Shown in pieces: positions 11,168-22,807 of a DNA stretch of 64,000 nt. The DNA lies in contig JAHQIY010000001.1 of assembly GCA_019054805.1 (NCBI GenBank), positions 6,400,501 through 6,464,500 of the forward strand. Reading direction: 5' to 3'. The notes under the pieces were generated by a model that was not told the origin of the DNA, did not search any database, and saw nothing but the letters and a program-made list of their open reading frames with translations. Positions within the stretch are counted from its first letter, which is position 1; each line of letters begins with the position of its first letter. This DNA is from Brachionus manjavacas. Lineage: Eukaryota > Rotifera > Eurotatoria > Ploima > Brachionidae. The translations under genes and the position numbers were made by a program.

Positions 11168-14100
11168 TTATCTGTATGTTAGACGATCGACTGGACGTTT
11201 AATTCTAGTCGGGCGGCTGCTTCTTATATTAATAGAGGGAGCTGCCTCCTGTTCAACTGGGTAAAAAGGCTGAGGGTCTACTTGGACTAGCTGATCGCCT
11301 GAATCTGGCTGACTTTGCTTTGCAATGCTTTCTTTCCTTAATTCAGGTCTCTTTTTATTATTTTGCTTTTGGTAATTCCTCTTGTCTCGCCCCTTTTTAC
11401 CCTTTTTTGGTTGAGTTAGTTGAACCAATTCAGTCTCATTTTCAGGCTGTTCAGTGGTAACTGGAGACAGACCAAAATACCTTTTTAACCTATTATGGTG
11501 TACTGTCCGAGCCTTAGATTTCGGGTTCCTTGCTAATCGAACGTGGTAGTCCAGCTCATTGAGTTTTTTAACGATCTCATTTGGACCTTCCCACTTATTA
11601 GCCAATTTCTTTGATAGACCTGGTTTAATGGTTACTACATTTTTTAAAACTAAATCACCCTCATTGTAATGGGTTGGTTTGATGTGACGGTTGTACAATA
11701 ATTGAGTTTTTCAAGTTTTAGATCCGTATTTGTTTTGACCTTATTGAACACTTCAACTAAATGCTCTTTAAGTTGAAATAGATACCTTTCTACTCTTGAC
11801 TGCTCAGGATTTGGGGGGTCCACTAATACTTCCTGAGAGTCGCATGTCTCAAGTTCCTCCATTTGATTCTCTGTTATTACCAGATCAATTGGAAGCTTCG
11901 GTTTTCGCCCAAACATGAGTTCAAACGGAGTTATATCCAGTAGCTGAATGGACTGACACGTTATAGGCGTAGGCTAGTTTGTTAAGCAACTTGTCCCAGT
12001 CGTTCTGATTATCGCTCACGAAACAGGATATCATTGTCTTTAAAGTCCTGTTGAACCGTTCGGTAAGTCCATTGCAATCTGGGTGATATGGGCTGGTCTT
12101 TAGTTGGTGAATGTCTAATAGTTCATAGAGTTTTTTCATTATTCCGGCTTGAAAATTGGTTCCTAAGTCTGTCAAGACGTTATTAGATAACCCAAAAAGG
12201 AATATAAAGTCCAGGAACTTGTCTATGATCGTCTCAGCCGTTTGATCCATTAGTGCAAATAAAATTACAAACTTCGAAAAATGACAACATATTACCAGAA
12301 TATATTAGTTACCATCCGAAGAAATAGCTAGGGGGCCTACAATGTCCATAGTTATAAGCTGCTTCGGTTGATCAGTCTTAATTGGTCTTAAAGCAGCTTT
12401 TGGGAGTTTGCTTCGGCTTTTTGTTTTCTGGCAAGCCTCACATTGCTTTATAAAATTTTCTATTAAATAGCCAATATTAAAGCAGTTTCGGTCTGAAGAA
12501 GCGATCGAACAATTTTTCTTTGGTTCTCTTTGTCCCAAGGTGTCCGCATAATACATTTGAGTGTACTAGGTCAATGGCAAGGTTGATATTGTCGTAAGCT
12601 AGGACAAGTTTTGGTTTGCCAACATCTCCTTCCCCTGCAAAATAGAGTTTATCGTTTATAACGTGGTAATCTTTGTAGAACCGAAAATGAGATTTTTGAT
12701 TGTTAGTTAAATTGTCTTTTCTAATAGACGAACAATCAATGGAATTTCGCTTCACGTTGATCATCCACTGAATGTCTTGGTCATTGCTTTGGTCTAATAA
12801 ATTAGGTGGTTAGTAATCGTAAGAGTCTCCACTTTGATTAGATATTACCTTAATGACAAGGTTTTTGTTTTCGTCGTCTGAGACGGGTGGTTCTTCGATC
12901 GATCACCTTGATAATGCATCTGCATTTGAGTGTTTTTTACCACTTCTATAGATTATTTTGAAATCATAGTTAAATAATCTGATTAACCATCGAGCAAGTC
13001 GAGCATTTGGTTTGCTACAACTCATTAACCAAGAAAGCGGTTGGTGATCGACGTACACTTCAAAGAAACGACCGTACAAAAACTGATGAAAGTACTCGAT
13101 CGCCAATACGATAGCCAAGAGCTCTTTTTCAGTGGTGCTGTAGTTTTTTTGAGCCTTGTTTAAGCCTCTACTAAAGTATGCAATTGGTTTTAAAACGCCA
13201 TTTTGTAATTGAGATATGACAGCACCGACACCTGTATTACATGCATCGGTGTCCAGCCTGAATGTCAATTTTAAATCTGGCAGAGCCAAAAAGGAATCTG
13301 AGGTCAATATTGATCTCAACGTATTGAATGCTCTTTCACATTTTTCATCCCATTTAATTGATCCGTCTCTTGTACAACCATCTTTTGATGTTAGGAAATA
13401 TATTGGGGCGGCTATGATGGAAAATACCTCAGCAAACTTTCGATAGTATTGCGCGAGGCCTAGAAAGGACTGAACTTGAGTTAGATTTGTAGGACGAGCG
13501 TATCTGTGTAATGCCTCAACTTTGGAGGGATCAGGTTTGATACGACCATACGATATCACATGACCGAGAAATGATACCTCTTCTTTTACCAATTCACATT
13601 TTTTAAGCTTAATTTTTAAACCAAATTCTCGGAGTTTTTCAACCACTTTGTTCAGATGGGGAATATGATCGGCTAAGGTAGATGAATGAATTAAGATGTC
13701 ATCCAGGAACACACTCACGTATGCAGCTTCGATACACTCTTTTGACACCATATTCATCATACGTTGAAAAGTTGCCGGAGCATTTGTTAAACCCATTGGC
13801 ATCACGTTATATTCAAATAACCCCGACTCACATGAGAAGGCAGTAAACTTTTTGAAAATTAGCCCAAAAGAATTTGAAAGAATCCTTGATATAAATCTAA
13901 TTTTGTGTACCACTTTGAGCTTGCTAACAAGGCGAACATATCGTCGGAGTTTGGAAGTGGGTGCGCATCTTTTATAGTTATGCTATTTAGCTTTGAATAA
14001 TCGATCGTAAATCTAATAGTACCGTCGGTTTTAGCGACCAAAAGTACAGGTGAACTCCAAGGACTTTCACTTTTTTGTATAAGACCAGCCTTTAAAATCT

Positions 14101-15030
14101 CATCCAACATGTTTTTGAATTCCATCCTTTTACTATAAGGTACCTGTCTTACTTTTTCAAGTATTGGCGGGTGGTTTGGGTCAATAAGTAAAATTTTGTG
14201 TCTTATTGGGCAAGATACATTGTGGTCTAGTTCTAGTAGACAGAATGCCGAAATTTCCATGAGTTTAGATTTTACTGATTCAATTGTTCTTAAAACGTCG
14301 TCAAAATTATCTTTAATTCAATTAATCGTGTTTTTACAACCAATAGTGTTTAAATTGTTCCATTTAGGCCTTCCTTTTCTATCATAGCCATCGGTTTTAG
14401 ATAAAGTTAAGTCGTTTGAGATATCTTGAACGGTTTTCTGAATCACGCTAGGCATGTGTTTGAGTGTACGAGAATAGGGGAGTAAATCGCGGCCAAGTAG
14501 ACAATCGACCAACAAATTTTTCACCACTAACAAGTGTGATACGACAGTGTCGTTTCCGATTTGGATCGTTACTTTAGTAAGTCCAAGTACATTTGTCATA
14601 ACACCTCCAGCGGAGTAAATTTCACGTTCAATATTGACCAGTTTCGGTTTTGGAGTTAACCTCTCGTATACATCGTAGCTAAGTGCTGAGATGTCGGCAC
14701 CTGTGTCTAAGTCAAATACGACTACGTTTTCATTTATTTTGCATGCACCACGGATAGGGTCTGGTCGCTTGGTGTGCACGTGTACTGGTGTTTTTAAAGA
14801 CATTTGAAACATCTTTAAACCTTTCAGGTTGAATAGGAAGCCAGGCTGGGGAGGCTCAGGTTGGTTGGTAATACCGATACTCTCTGAATCTCTCCGTGTT
14901 TTGATTGCTTCAGCAGGCTGTTCTTTTAGGGCGTTTGAGTAAAATCTTGATCTTACTCCTTCTTTGATGTTTGAGCATGGGACGTTAATGAACACAGTAT
15001 CACCATCATCCTCGATGGACTCCACCTTGT
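11168..15030 (-). other. Copy 1 pol region (protease, RT, RNase H, integrase)
   Basis: Domains in minus-strand order are as follows. The protease has an FDLDTGADISALS motif and LLGRDLL near 14500-14720. The RT has SPWSSPVLLVAKTDG and VFLDDILIHS near 13600-14200. The RNase H has FRLDTDACNTGVGAVI and YVDHQPLSWLM near 12900-13300. The integrase has the zinc-binding HLG and CEACQKTKS words, DIVGPL, DLGTNFQAG and LTERFNRTLK, near 11900-12760, with a basic tail ending near 11170. This is a fossil; clade within Ty3/gypsy not determined. Confidence 0.85.
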
Positions 15031-15044
15031 TGATTTGAGGCTTG

Positions 15045-15839
15045 TATTTATATTTTATCGGTTTTCCTTAGTTTGCTCTCCCACTCACTAGCCAATTCCA
15101 TGATCTCGTTTAACGGTAAACTGAATTTGTTACAAAGCTTGTCTTTGATACGCTCGTCCTTGATACCACGTATGAATCGATCTTTGATGAATTCGTCCCT
15201 GGAAATCATGTCGTTTTCGAATGCGTCACGAGCCAATTTCTTTAGTGTACCAATAAATTGAAAGAGGTTTTCGTCGTCAGCTCGGGATCGATTGACTAAG
15301 GACAAGACAGGATCATGATAAGATTCATGTTTAGAAAACAATCTTATCAATGACTTGCGTATCGTAAGGTAGTTTGTTTTAGGCTTTTCATTTAACAGGA
15401 AGTTGTCTAATTCCTCGATTACGTCCGGACTCAATAGTTCTAAGATGAGACGACGTTTTTCTTCCTCACTCGCATCTTTGTTGCGACGTTCAAACACGCT
15501 CAACCATCCATGGATATTGTCATTCACACAAAACATTGGTGTAACTACGTGTTTTGTCCAATTTAAACCTGTTTTTTTATTCTTAAATAGACCAACTACT
15601 CTGAGAATCACCCATTTGATTGCTGAATATACGATGGTAAGAGAGAAACGTGTAAGTTTACATGTGAAACAAAACAACATAAAATTCCACGCCGTTGACG
15701 CTATACCTAGCCAAAATAACGCCTTTGAGAGAAACGAGGGCCAGGACATATATGATACGTAGTCATAATTACTCTTAAAGAAGTCAAAAATTCTATCAGG
15801 GATAGAATGATAACTCAAACGCCCCTTATCGGGCACCAA
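15045..15839 (-). other. Copy 1 gag region with N-terminal hydrophobic segments
   Basis: The frame is open from inside the primer-binding region. The first in-frame methionine (MSWPSFLSKALFW) opens directly into a hydrophobic stretch, and a second one (FSLTIVYSAIKWVILRVVG) follows about 30 residues later. After that comes a capsid-like gag domain (LLSPDVIEELDNFLL ... FIRGIKDERIKDKLC). No CCHC zinc knuckle is visible. Two membrane segments at the Gag N-terminus are unusual for Ty3/gypsy elements. Part of a fossil. Confidence 0.7.
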
Positions 15840-15978
15840 TGTTTATCCTTTTAGGTTTTTTTAAGTTTTTATTCGGTCTTATGAATTTATTCCCCTCCAG
15901 AGGAGAAAGCAAGTTATTATATAGAAAAATTAAATAATGAGCGAGGGGAAGATGGATTAAGTTTTGCTCGGCATAACA
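15840..15978 (-). repeat. LTR, central, shared by both gypsy copies
   Basis: 139 bp from TGTTATGCC to AAACA on the minus strand. It serves as 5' LTR of copy 1 and 3' LTR of copy 2. PBS-like sequence adjoins it on one side and the purine tract on the other. Confidence 0.9.
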
Positions 15979-16184
15979 TACGCCCCCATCGTTAAGAAGA
16001 ATGGGCCCTAATTCTTATTTAAGTTTAATGAGCTTTTAAAAAAAAAAGGAAAAGAATGAAAAACAACAAAATTATCAACAAGAAAAAGGGTAAAAAAATA
16101 ACTTTGAACAACAAAAATGTTATACATAAGTCCGAATAGATCGGGTTGAGTTGATTGGTGTCTATCGCCTCTACACATATTGGA

Positions 16185-19100
16185 CACTTATCTGTATGTT
16201 AGACGATCGACTGGACGTTTAATTCTAGTCGGGCGGCTGCTTCTTTGATTAATAGAGGGAGCTGCCTCCTGTTCAACTGGGTAAAAAGGCTGAGGGTCTA
16301 CTTGGACTAGCTGATCGCCTGAATCTGGCTGACTTTGCTTTGCAATGCTTTCTTTCCTTAATTCAGGTCTCTTTTTATTATTTTGCTTTTGGTAATTCCT
16401 CTTGTCTCGCCCCTTTTTACCCTTTTTTGGTTGAGTTAGTTGAACCAATTCAGTCTCATTTTCAGGCTGTTCAGTGGTAACTGGAGACAGACCAAAATAC
16501 CTTTTAACCTATTATGGTGTACTGTCCGAGCCTTAGATTTCGGGTTCCTTGCTAATCGAACGTGGTAGTCCAGCTCATTGAGTTTTTTAACGATCTCATT
16601 TGGACCTTCCCACTTATTAGCCAATTTCTTTGATAGACCTGGTTTAATGGTTACTACATTTTTTAAAACTAAATCACCCTCATTGTAATGGGTTGGTTTG
16701 ATGTGACGGTTGTACAATAATTGAGTTTTTCAAGTTTTAGATCCGTATTTGTTTTGACCTTATTGAACACTTCAACTAAATGCTCTTTAAGTTGAAATAG
16801 ATACCTTTCTACTCTTGACTGCTCAGGATTTGGGGTCCACTAATACTTCCTGAGAGTCGCATGTCTCAAGTTCCTCCATTTGATTCTCTGTTATTACCAG
16901 ATCAATTGGAAGCTTCGGTTTTCGCCCAAACATGAGTTCAAACGGAGTTATATCCAGTAGCTGAATGGACTGACACGTTATAGGCGTAGGCTAGTTTGTT
17001 AAGCAACTTGTCCCAGTCGTTCTGATTATCGCTCACGAAACAGGATATCATTGTCTTTAAAGTCCTGTTGAACCGTTCGGTAAGTCCATTGCAATCTGGG
17101 TGATATGGGCTGGTCTTTAGTTGGTGAATGTCTAATAGTTCATAGAGTTTTTTCATTATTCCGGCTTGAAAATTGGTTCCTAAGTCTGTCAAGACGTTAT
17201 TAGATAACCCAAAAAGGAATATAAAGTCCAGGAACTTGTCTATGATCGTCTCAGCCGTTTGATCCATTAGTGCAAATAAAATTACAAACTTCGAAAAATG
17301 ACAACATATTACCAGAATATATTTGTTACCATCCGAAGAAATAGGTAGGGGGCCTACAATGTCCATAGTTATAAGCTGCTTCGGTTGATCAGTCTTAATT
17401 GGTCTTAAAGCAGCTTTTGGGAGTTTGCTTCGGCTTTTTGTTTTCTGGCAAGCCTCACATTGCTTTATAAAATTTTCTATTAAATAGCCAATATTAAAGC
17501 AGTTTCGGTCTGAAGAAGCGATCGAACAATTTTTCTTTGGTTCTCTTTGTCCCAAGGTGTCCGCATAATACATTTGAGTGTACTAGGTCAATGGCAAGGT
17601 TGATATTGTCGTAAGCTAGGACAAGTTTTGGTTTGCCAACATCTCCTTCCCCTGCAAAATAGAGTTTATCGTTTATAACGTGGTAATCTTTGTAGAACCG
17701 AAAATGAGATTTTTGATTGTTAGTTAAATTGTCTTTTCTAATAGACGAACAATCAATGGAATTTCGCTTCACGTTGATCATCCACTGAATGTCTTGGTCA
17801 TTGCTTTGGTCTAATAAATTAGGTGGTTAGTAATCGTAAGAGTCTCCACTTTGATTAGATATTACCTTAATGACAAGGTTTTTGTTTTCGTCGTCTGAGA
17901 CGGGTGGTTCTTCGATCGATCACCTTGATAATGCATCTGCATTTGAGTGTTTTTTACCACTTCTATAGATTATTTTGAAATCATAGTTAAATAATCTGAT
18001 TAACCATCGAGCAAGTCGAGCATTTGGTTTGCTACAACTCATTAACCAAGAAAGCGGTTGGTGATCGACGTACACTTCAAAGAAACGACCGTACAAAAAC
18101 TGATGAAAGTACTCGATCGCCAATACGATAGCCAAGAGCTCTTTTTCAGTGGTGCTGTAGTTTTTTGAGCCTTGTTTAAGCCTCTACTAAAGTATGCAAT
18201 TGGTTTTAAAACGCCATTTTGTAATTGAGATATGACAGCACCGACACCTGTATTACATGCATCGGTGTCCAGCCTGAATGTCAATTTTAAATCTGGCAGA
18301 GCCAAAAAGGAATCTGAGGTCAATATTGATCTCAACGTATTGAATGCTCTTTCACATTTTTCATCCCATTTAATTGATCCGTCTCTTGTACAACCATCTT
18401 TTGATGTTAGGAAATATATTGGGGCGGCTATGATGGAAAATACCTCAGCAAACTTTCGATAGTATTGCGCGAGGCCTAGAAAGGACTGAACTTGAGTTAG
18501 ATTTGTAGGACGAGCGTATCTGTGTAATGCCTCAACTTTGGAGGGATCAGGTTTGATACGACCATACGATATCACATGACCGAGAAATGATACCTCTTCT
18601 TTTACCAATTCACATTTTTTAAGCTTAATTTTTAAACCAAATTCTCGGAGTTTTTCAACCACTTTGTTCAGATGGGGAATATGATCGGCTAAGGTAGATG
18701 AATGAATTAAGATGTCATCCAGGAACACACTCACGTATGCAGCTTCGATACACTCTTTTGACACCATATTCATCATACGTTGAAAAGTTGCCGGAGCATT
18801 TGTTAAACCCATTGGCATCACGTTATATTCAAATAACCCCGACTCACATGAGAAGGCAGTAAACTTTTTTGAAAATTAGCCCAAAAGAATTTGAAAGAAT
18901 CCTTGATATAAATCTAATTTTGTGTACCACTTTGAGCTTGCTAACAAGGCGAACATATCGTCGGAGTTTGGAAGTGGGTGCGCATCTTTTATAGTTATGC
19001 TATTTAGCTTTGAATAATCGATCGTAAATCTAATAGTACCGTCGGTTTTAGCGACCAAAAGTACAGGTGAACTCCAAGGACTTTCACTTTTTTGTATAAG

Positions 19101-20045
19101 ACCAGCCTTTAAAATCTCATCCAACATGTTTTTGAATTCCATCCTTTTACTATAAGGTACCTGTCTTACTTTTTCAAGTATTGGCGGGTGGTTTGGGTCA
19201 ATAAGTAAAATTTTGTGTCTTATTGGGCAAGATACATTGTGGTCTAGTTCTAGTAGACAGAATGCCGAAATTTCCATGAGTTTAGATTTTACTGATTCAA
19301 TTGTTCTTAAAACGTCGTCAAAATTATCTTTAATTCAATTAATCGTGTTTTTACAACCAATAGTGTTTAAATTGTTCCATTTAGGCCTTCCTTTTCTATC
19401 ATAGCCATCGGTTTTAGATAAAGTTAAGTCGTTTGAGATATCTTGAACGGTTTTCTGAATCACGCTAGGCATGTGTTTGAGTGTACGAGAATAGGGAGTA
19501 AATCGCGGCCAAGTAGACAATCGACCAACAAATTTTTCACCACTAACAAGTGTGATACGACAGTGTCGTTTCCGATTTGGATCGTTACTTTAGTAAGTCC
19601 AAGTACATTTGTCATAACACCTCCAGCGGAGTAAATTTCACGTTCAATATTGACCAGTTTCGGTTTTGGAGTTAACCTCTCGTATACATCGTAGCTAAGT
19701 GCTGAGATGTCGGCACCTGTGTCTAAGTCAAATACGACTACGTTTTCATTTATTTTGCATGCACCACGGATAGGGTCTGGTCGCTTGGTGTGCACGTGTA
19801 CTGGTGTTTTTAAAGACATTTGAAACATCTTTAAACCTTTCAGGTTGAATAGGAAGCCAGGCTGGGGAGGCTCAGGTTGGTTGGTAATACCGATACTCTC
19901 TGAATCTCTCCGTGTTTTGATTGCTTCAGCAGGCTGTTCTTTTAGGGCGTTTGAGTAAAATCTTGATCTTACTCCTTCTTTGATGTTTGAGCATGGGACG
20001 TTAATGAACACAGTATCACCATCATCCTCGATGGACTCCACCTTG
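16185..20045 (-). other. Copy 2 pol region (protease, RT, RNase H, integrase)
   Basis: Same domain order and motifs as copy 1, offset by about 5016 bp. The protease DTGADISALS is near 19720 and the RT FLDDILIHS near 18710. The RNase H FRLDTDACNTG is near 18270. Integrase DIVGPL is near 17360 and LTERFNRTLK near 17060. Broken fossil, almost identical to copy 1. Confidence 0.85.
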
Positions 20046-20059
20046 TTGATTTGAGGCTT

Positions 20060-20855
20060 GTATTTATATTTTATCGGTTTTCCTTAGTTTGCTCTCCCAC
20101 TCACTAGCCAATTCCATGATCTCGTTTAACGGTAAACTGAATTTGTTACAAAGCTTGTCTTTGATACGCTCGTCCTTGATACCACGTATGAATCGATCTT
20201 TGATGAATTCGTCCCTGGAAATCATGTCGTTTTCGAATGCGTCACGAGCCAATTTCTTTAGTGTACCAATAAATTGAAAGAGGTTTTCGTCGTCAGCTCG
20301 GGATCGATTGACTAAGGACAAGACAGGATCATGATAAGATTCATGTTTAGAAAACAATCTTATCAATGACTTGCGTATCGTAAGGTAGTTTGTTTTAGGC
20401 TTTTCATTTAACAGGAAGTTGTCTAATTCCTCGATTACGTCCGGACTCAATAGTTCTAAGATGAGACGACGTTTTTCTTCCTCACTCGCATCTTTGTTGC
20501 GACGTTCAAACACGCTCAACCATCCATGGATATTGTCATTCACACAAAACATTGGTGTAACTACGTGTTTTGTCCAATTTAAACCTGTTTTTTTATTCTT
20601 AAATAGACCAACTACTCTGAGAATCACCCATTTGATTGCTGAATATACGATGGTAAGAGAGAAACGTGTAAGTTTACATGTGAAACAAAACAACATAAAA
20701 TTCCACGCCGTTGACGCTATACCTAGCCAAAATAACGCCTTTGAGAGAAACGAGGGCCAGGACATATATGATACGTAGTCATAATTACTCTTAAAGAAGT
20801 CAAAAATTCTATCAGGGATAGAATGATAACTCAAACGCCCCTTATCGGGCACCAA
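20060..20855 (-). other. Copy 2 gag region with N-terminal hydrophobic segments
   Basis: As for copy 1: a double hydrophobic N-terminal part followed by a capsid-like domain, apparently identical in sequence over its length. Confidence 0.7.
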
Positions 20856-20994
20856 TGTTTATCCTTTTAGGTTTTTTTAAGTTTTTATTCGGTCTTATGA
20901 ATTTATTCCCCTCCAGAGGAGAAAGCAAGTTATTATATAGAAAAATTAAATAATGAGCGAGGGGAAGATGGATTAAGTTTTGCTCGGCATAAAA
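20856..20994 (-). repeat. LTR, right (5' LTR of copy 2)
   Basis: Same sequence as the central LTR up to GCTCGGCATAA. The outer border is blurred by an A run. Confidence 0.85.
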
Positions 20995-21284
20995 AAACCA
21001 TTTTAATTCTAATTTAAAAATATTAAATTTATAACTTTAAATTATGGTCGACTTATCCACCGAAAAATTCAAGAAGAAATCTCAAATTGCAATCAAGCTG
21101 ACCAAAAAAATTTGATTTAACTCTTAATTTCTCTTAAATAATATTTTATTGTGTGATACAAGATTTGTTTCAGAAGATTCATTTTTCAGAAGGAACTTAA
21201 GACCTAAATAAAATAATATTTCATGTTTATTATTTTTTTTTGTTCTCTGTTCCAAAATCTACAATTACAATTTACTTAAAGTTT

Positions 21285-22490
21285 ATTTTTGTTTATATTA
21301 ATCTAATAGCCATACCAACTACATGACTGGAAATATATAATCTTTTAGAAAACAAGGACAAGTTAATTTGGCCTGTAGCCAATCTTAAAAATTCTCTCTA
21401 TCAAGCCATCATATATTAAATGACTTCACAAAATGATCAAAAGTTGTGAATTTTCCAGATCGGTAACGCCTAAACTCAGCATCAGAAATCTTGTTAAATT
21501 CATCTGATGGGATGTAAAGCTTATTATCTTTTATTTTAATTTCTTTCGAATCCTTAGTCTATGATAGGAATTCGTCCACAAATTAAGGGAAACAGTTGGT
21601 TCTAAAATAAACTTTTATAATTGATTGATTGCAATCTAATGACCATCCAGATACAATATTAATTGCTAACTGTAGGAAGTGGCTTAAAGGTAACTTATTT
21701 TGAAATGTTTTTTGATCCTTAATAACCCTATTAGTAGCTTCTAACGCATTATTTATACTCGGAACAAATAAATGTGCACTTTCAGACCCTACTGGGTGCA
21801 AATTAACTCATTCTTTAAAAAAATTATCAAAAAATTCTTTCATGGATGAAGTGGTCTCAATGGTTTTTTTCCATTTTTAAAAGTAATTGAGTTCCTAACT
21901 CAAATACTTAACGAGTTGGTGATTTTTGGATATATTCTATTTCCAATATTATTTCTTTAGTTAAATCCTTATAATTTACTCTACATAATATTTTTTATGT
22001 TATATATTTATTAATTCTTTTTTTATAATTTCATAATATTTTCTCATTTTTTTAGAATCTTCCAAGAAATTAGTAAATTCTTTATGCATAAAAGTATTTT
22101 TTATTATTTTTAACTACAAGTATATGTTCCTTGAATAAATTTTTTGATGAATTTAATATGTCTAAAATCATTTGAGTGAAAAGAAAGACTGTATCCATTG
22201 AACATGGCCCGAGGTTTTTCCTAAAACAAATACATTTTTAAATTTAATAAATGTTGAAAAGATTAATTTAATTTTAACTTAGACATATTTTTTATTCGCA
22301 AATAAAATTAAAAAAAACGGTTCTGTTATTTTGTTTATCATCTTGGACATCTGCATCTCATATGGTGAGGAACATGGCCCAAAACGGATTCTACATGCAT
22401 TCCGCATCCGACCCAAGTTGGTCTATAGCATCGCTGACAAGTAGTTGCTTGACACATTCTTTTGTTGAATAGCTTTTTTTTACTTAAAAA
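21285..22490 (-). pseudogene. MULE-type DNA transposase relic
   Basis: On the minus strand a 72-codon frame at 21583-21801 contains NNALEATNRVIKD and LPLSHFLQ. These are the C-terminal words found in metazoan MULE transposases before the SWIM zinc finger. Downstream, in other frames, follow KLYIPSDEF, FRRYRSGKFTTFDHFVKSFN and a SWIM-like CPCFLKDYIF with VVGMA. Upstream, at about 22340-22480, short matches such as GHVPHHMRCRCP suggest the core domain. Stops and frame changes are frequent and the N-terminal half is not recognisable, so this is a dead remnant. No terminal inverted repeats were found. Confidence 0.6.
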
Positions 22491-22807
22491 ATAAAAATTC
22501 TCAAAATAGCTAATTTTCTTTTATATCCAAAATTCAATTGTGTTTAGAATTTTTCAACCACCTAATCAATTATCTAGTTTGGCAAACATTGTTGTTTATT
22601 GTTCGCTTGTCAACATAGATAAAATCTTTTTTTATAAAATTTATTCTCACATTTGCTTAACATCTAGATTAGACTGTTTAGCCCAGTGTTTAAATTTTTT
22701 TACTAGGGCTCAAAAAATTGTCTTATTGTTGTCAAGTCAATGGCTGGCCGTACACAAGCAACAAAATTTGTATCCATGCAAATTTTGAATTTTTCAAAAT
22801 TCAAAAA
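22491..22807 (+). promoter_or_regulatory. Upstream region of the CCDC138 gene
   Basis: About 317 bases of AT-rich sequence between the MULE relic and the CCDC138 start codon. It must contain the 5' UTR and promoter. I see no decisive motif. Confidence 0.35.

Larger units (their letters stand above)
10817..20994 (-). mobile_element. Tandem pair of Ty3/gypsy elements sharing a central LTR (fossil)
   Basis: The layout is LTR - internal - LTR - internal - LTR on the minus strand. LTRs lie at about 10817-10954, 15840-15978 and 20856-20994, with a repeat period of 5016 bp. The two internal regions are almost identical. The LTR is only about 139 bp and runs TGTTATGCCGAGC ... GGATAAACA. A PBS-like word, TGGTGCCCGATAAGGGGC, follows the 5' LTR directly, and a purine tract (GATGGGGGCGTA) precedes the 3' LTR. 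Gene order is gag, protease, RT, RNase H, integrase. Both copies are broken at several places each. The close similarity of the three LTRs implies a young age. No clear target duplication is visible. Confidence 0.9.

Noticed and set aside
13216-13446. Plus-strand 76-codon frame, repeated at 18232
   Set aside because: Antisense shadow inside the duplicated RT/RNase H region. Its repetition simply follows the tandem element.
22340-22480. Separate small gene upstream of CCDC138
   Set aside because: Short words on the minus strand fit better as an upstream part of the MULE relic.
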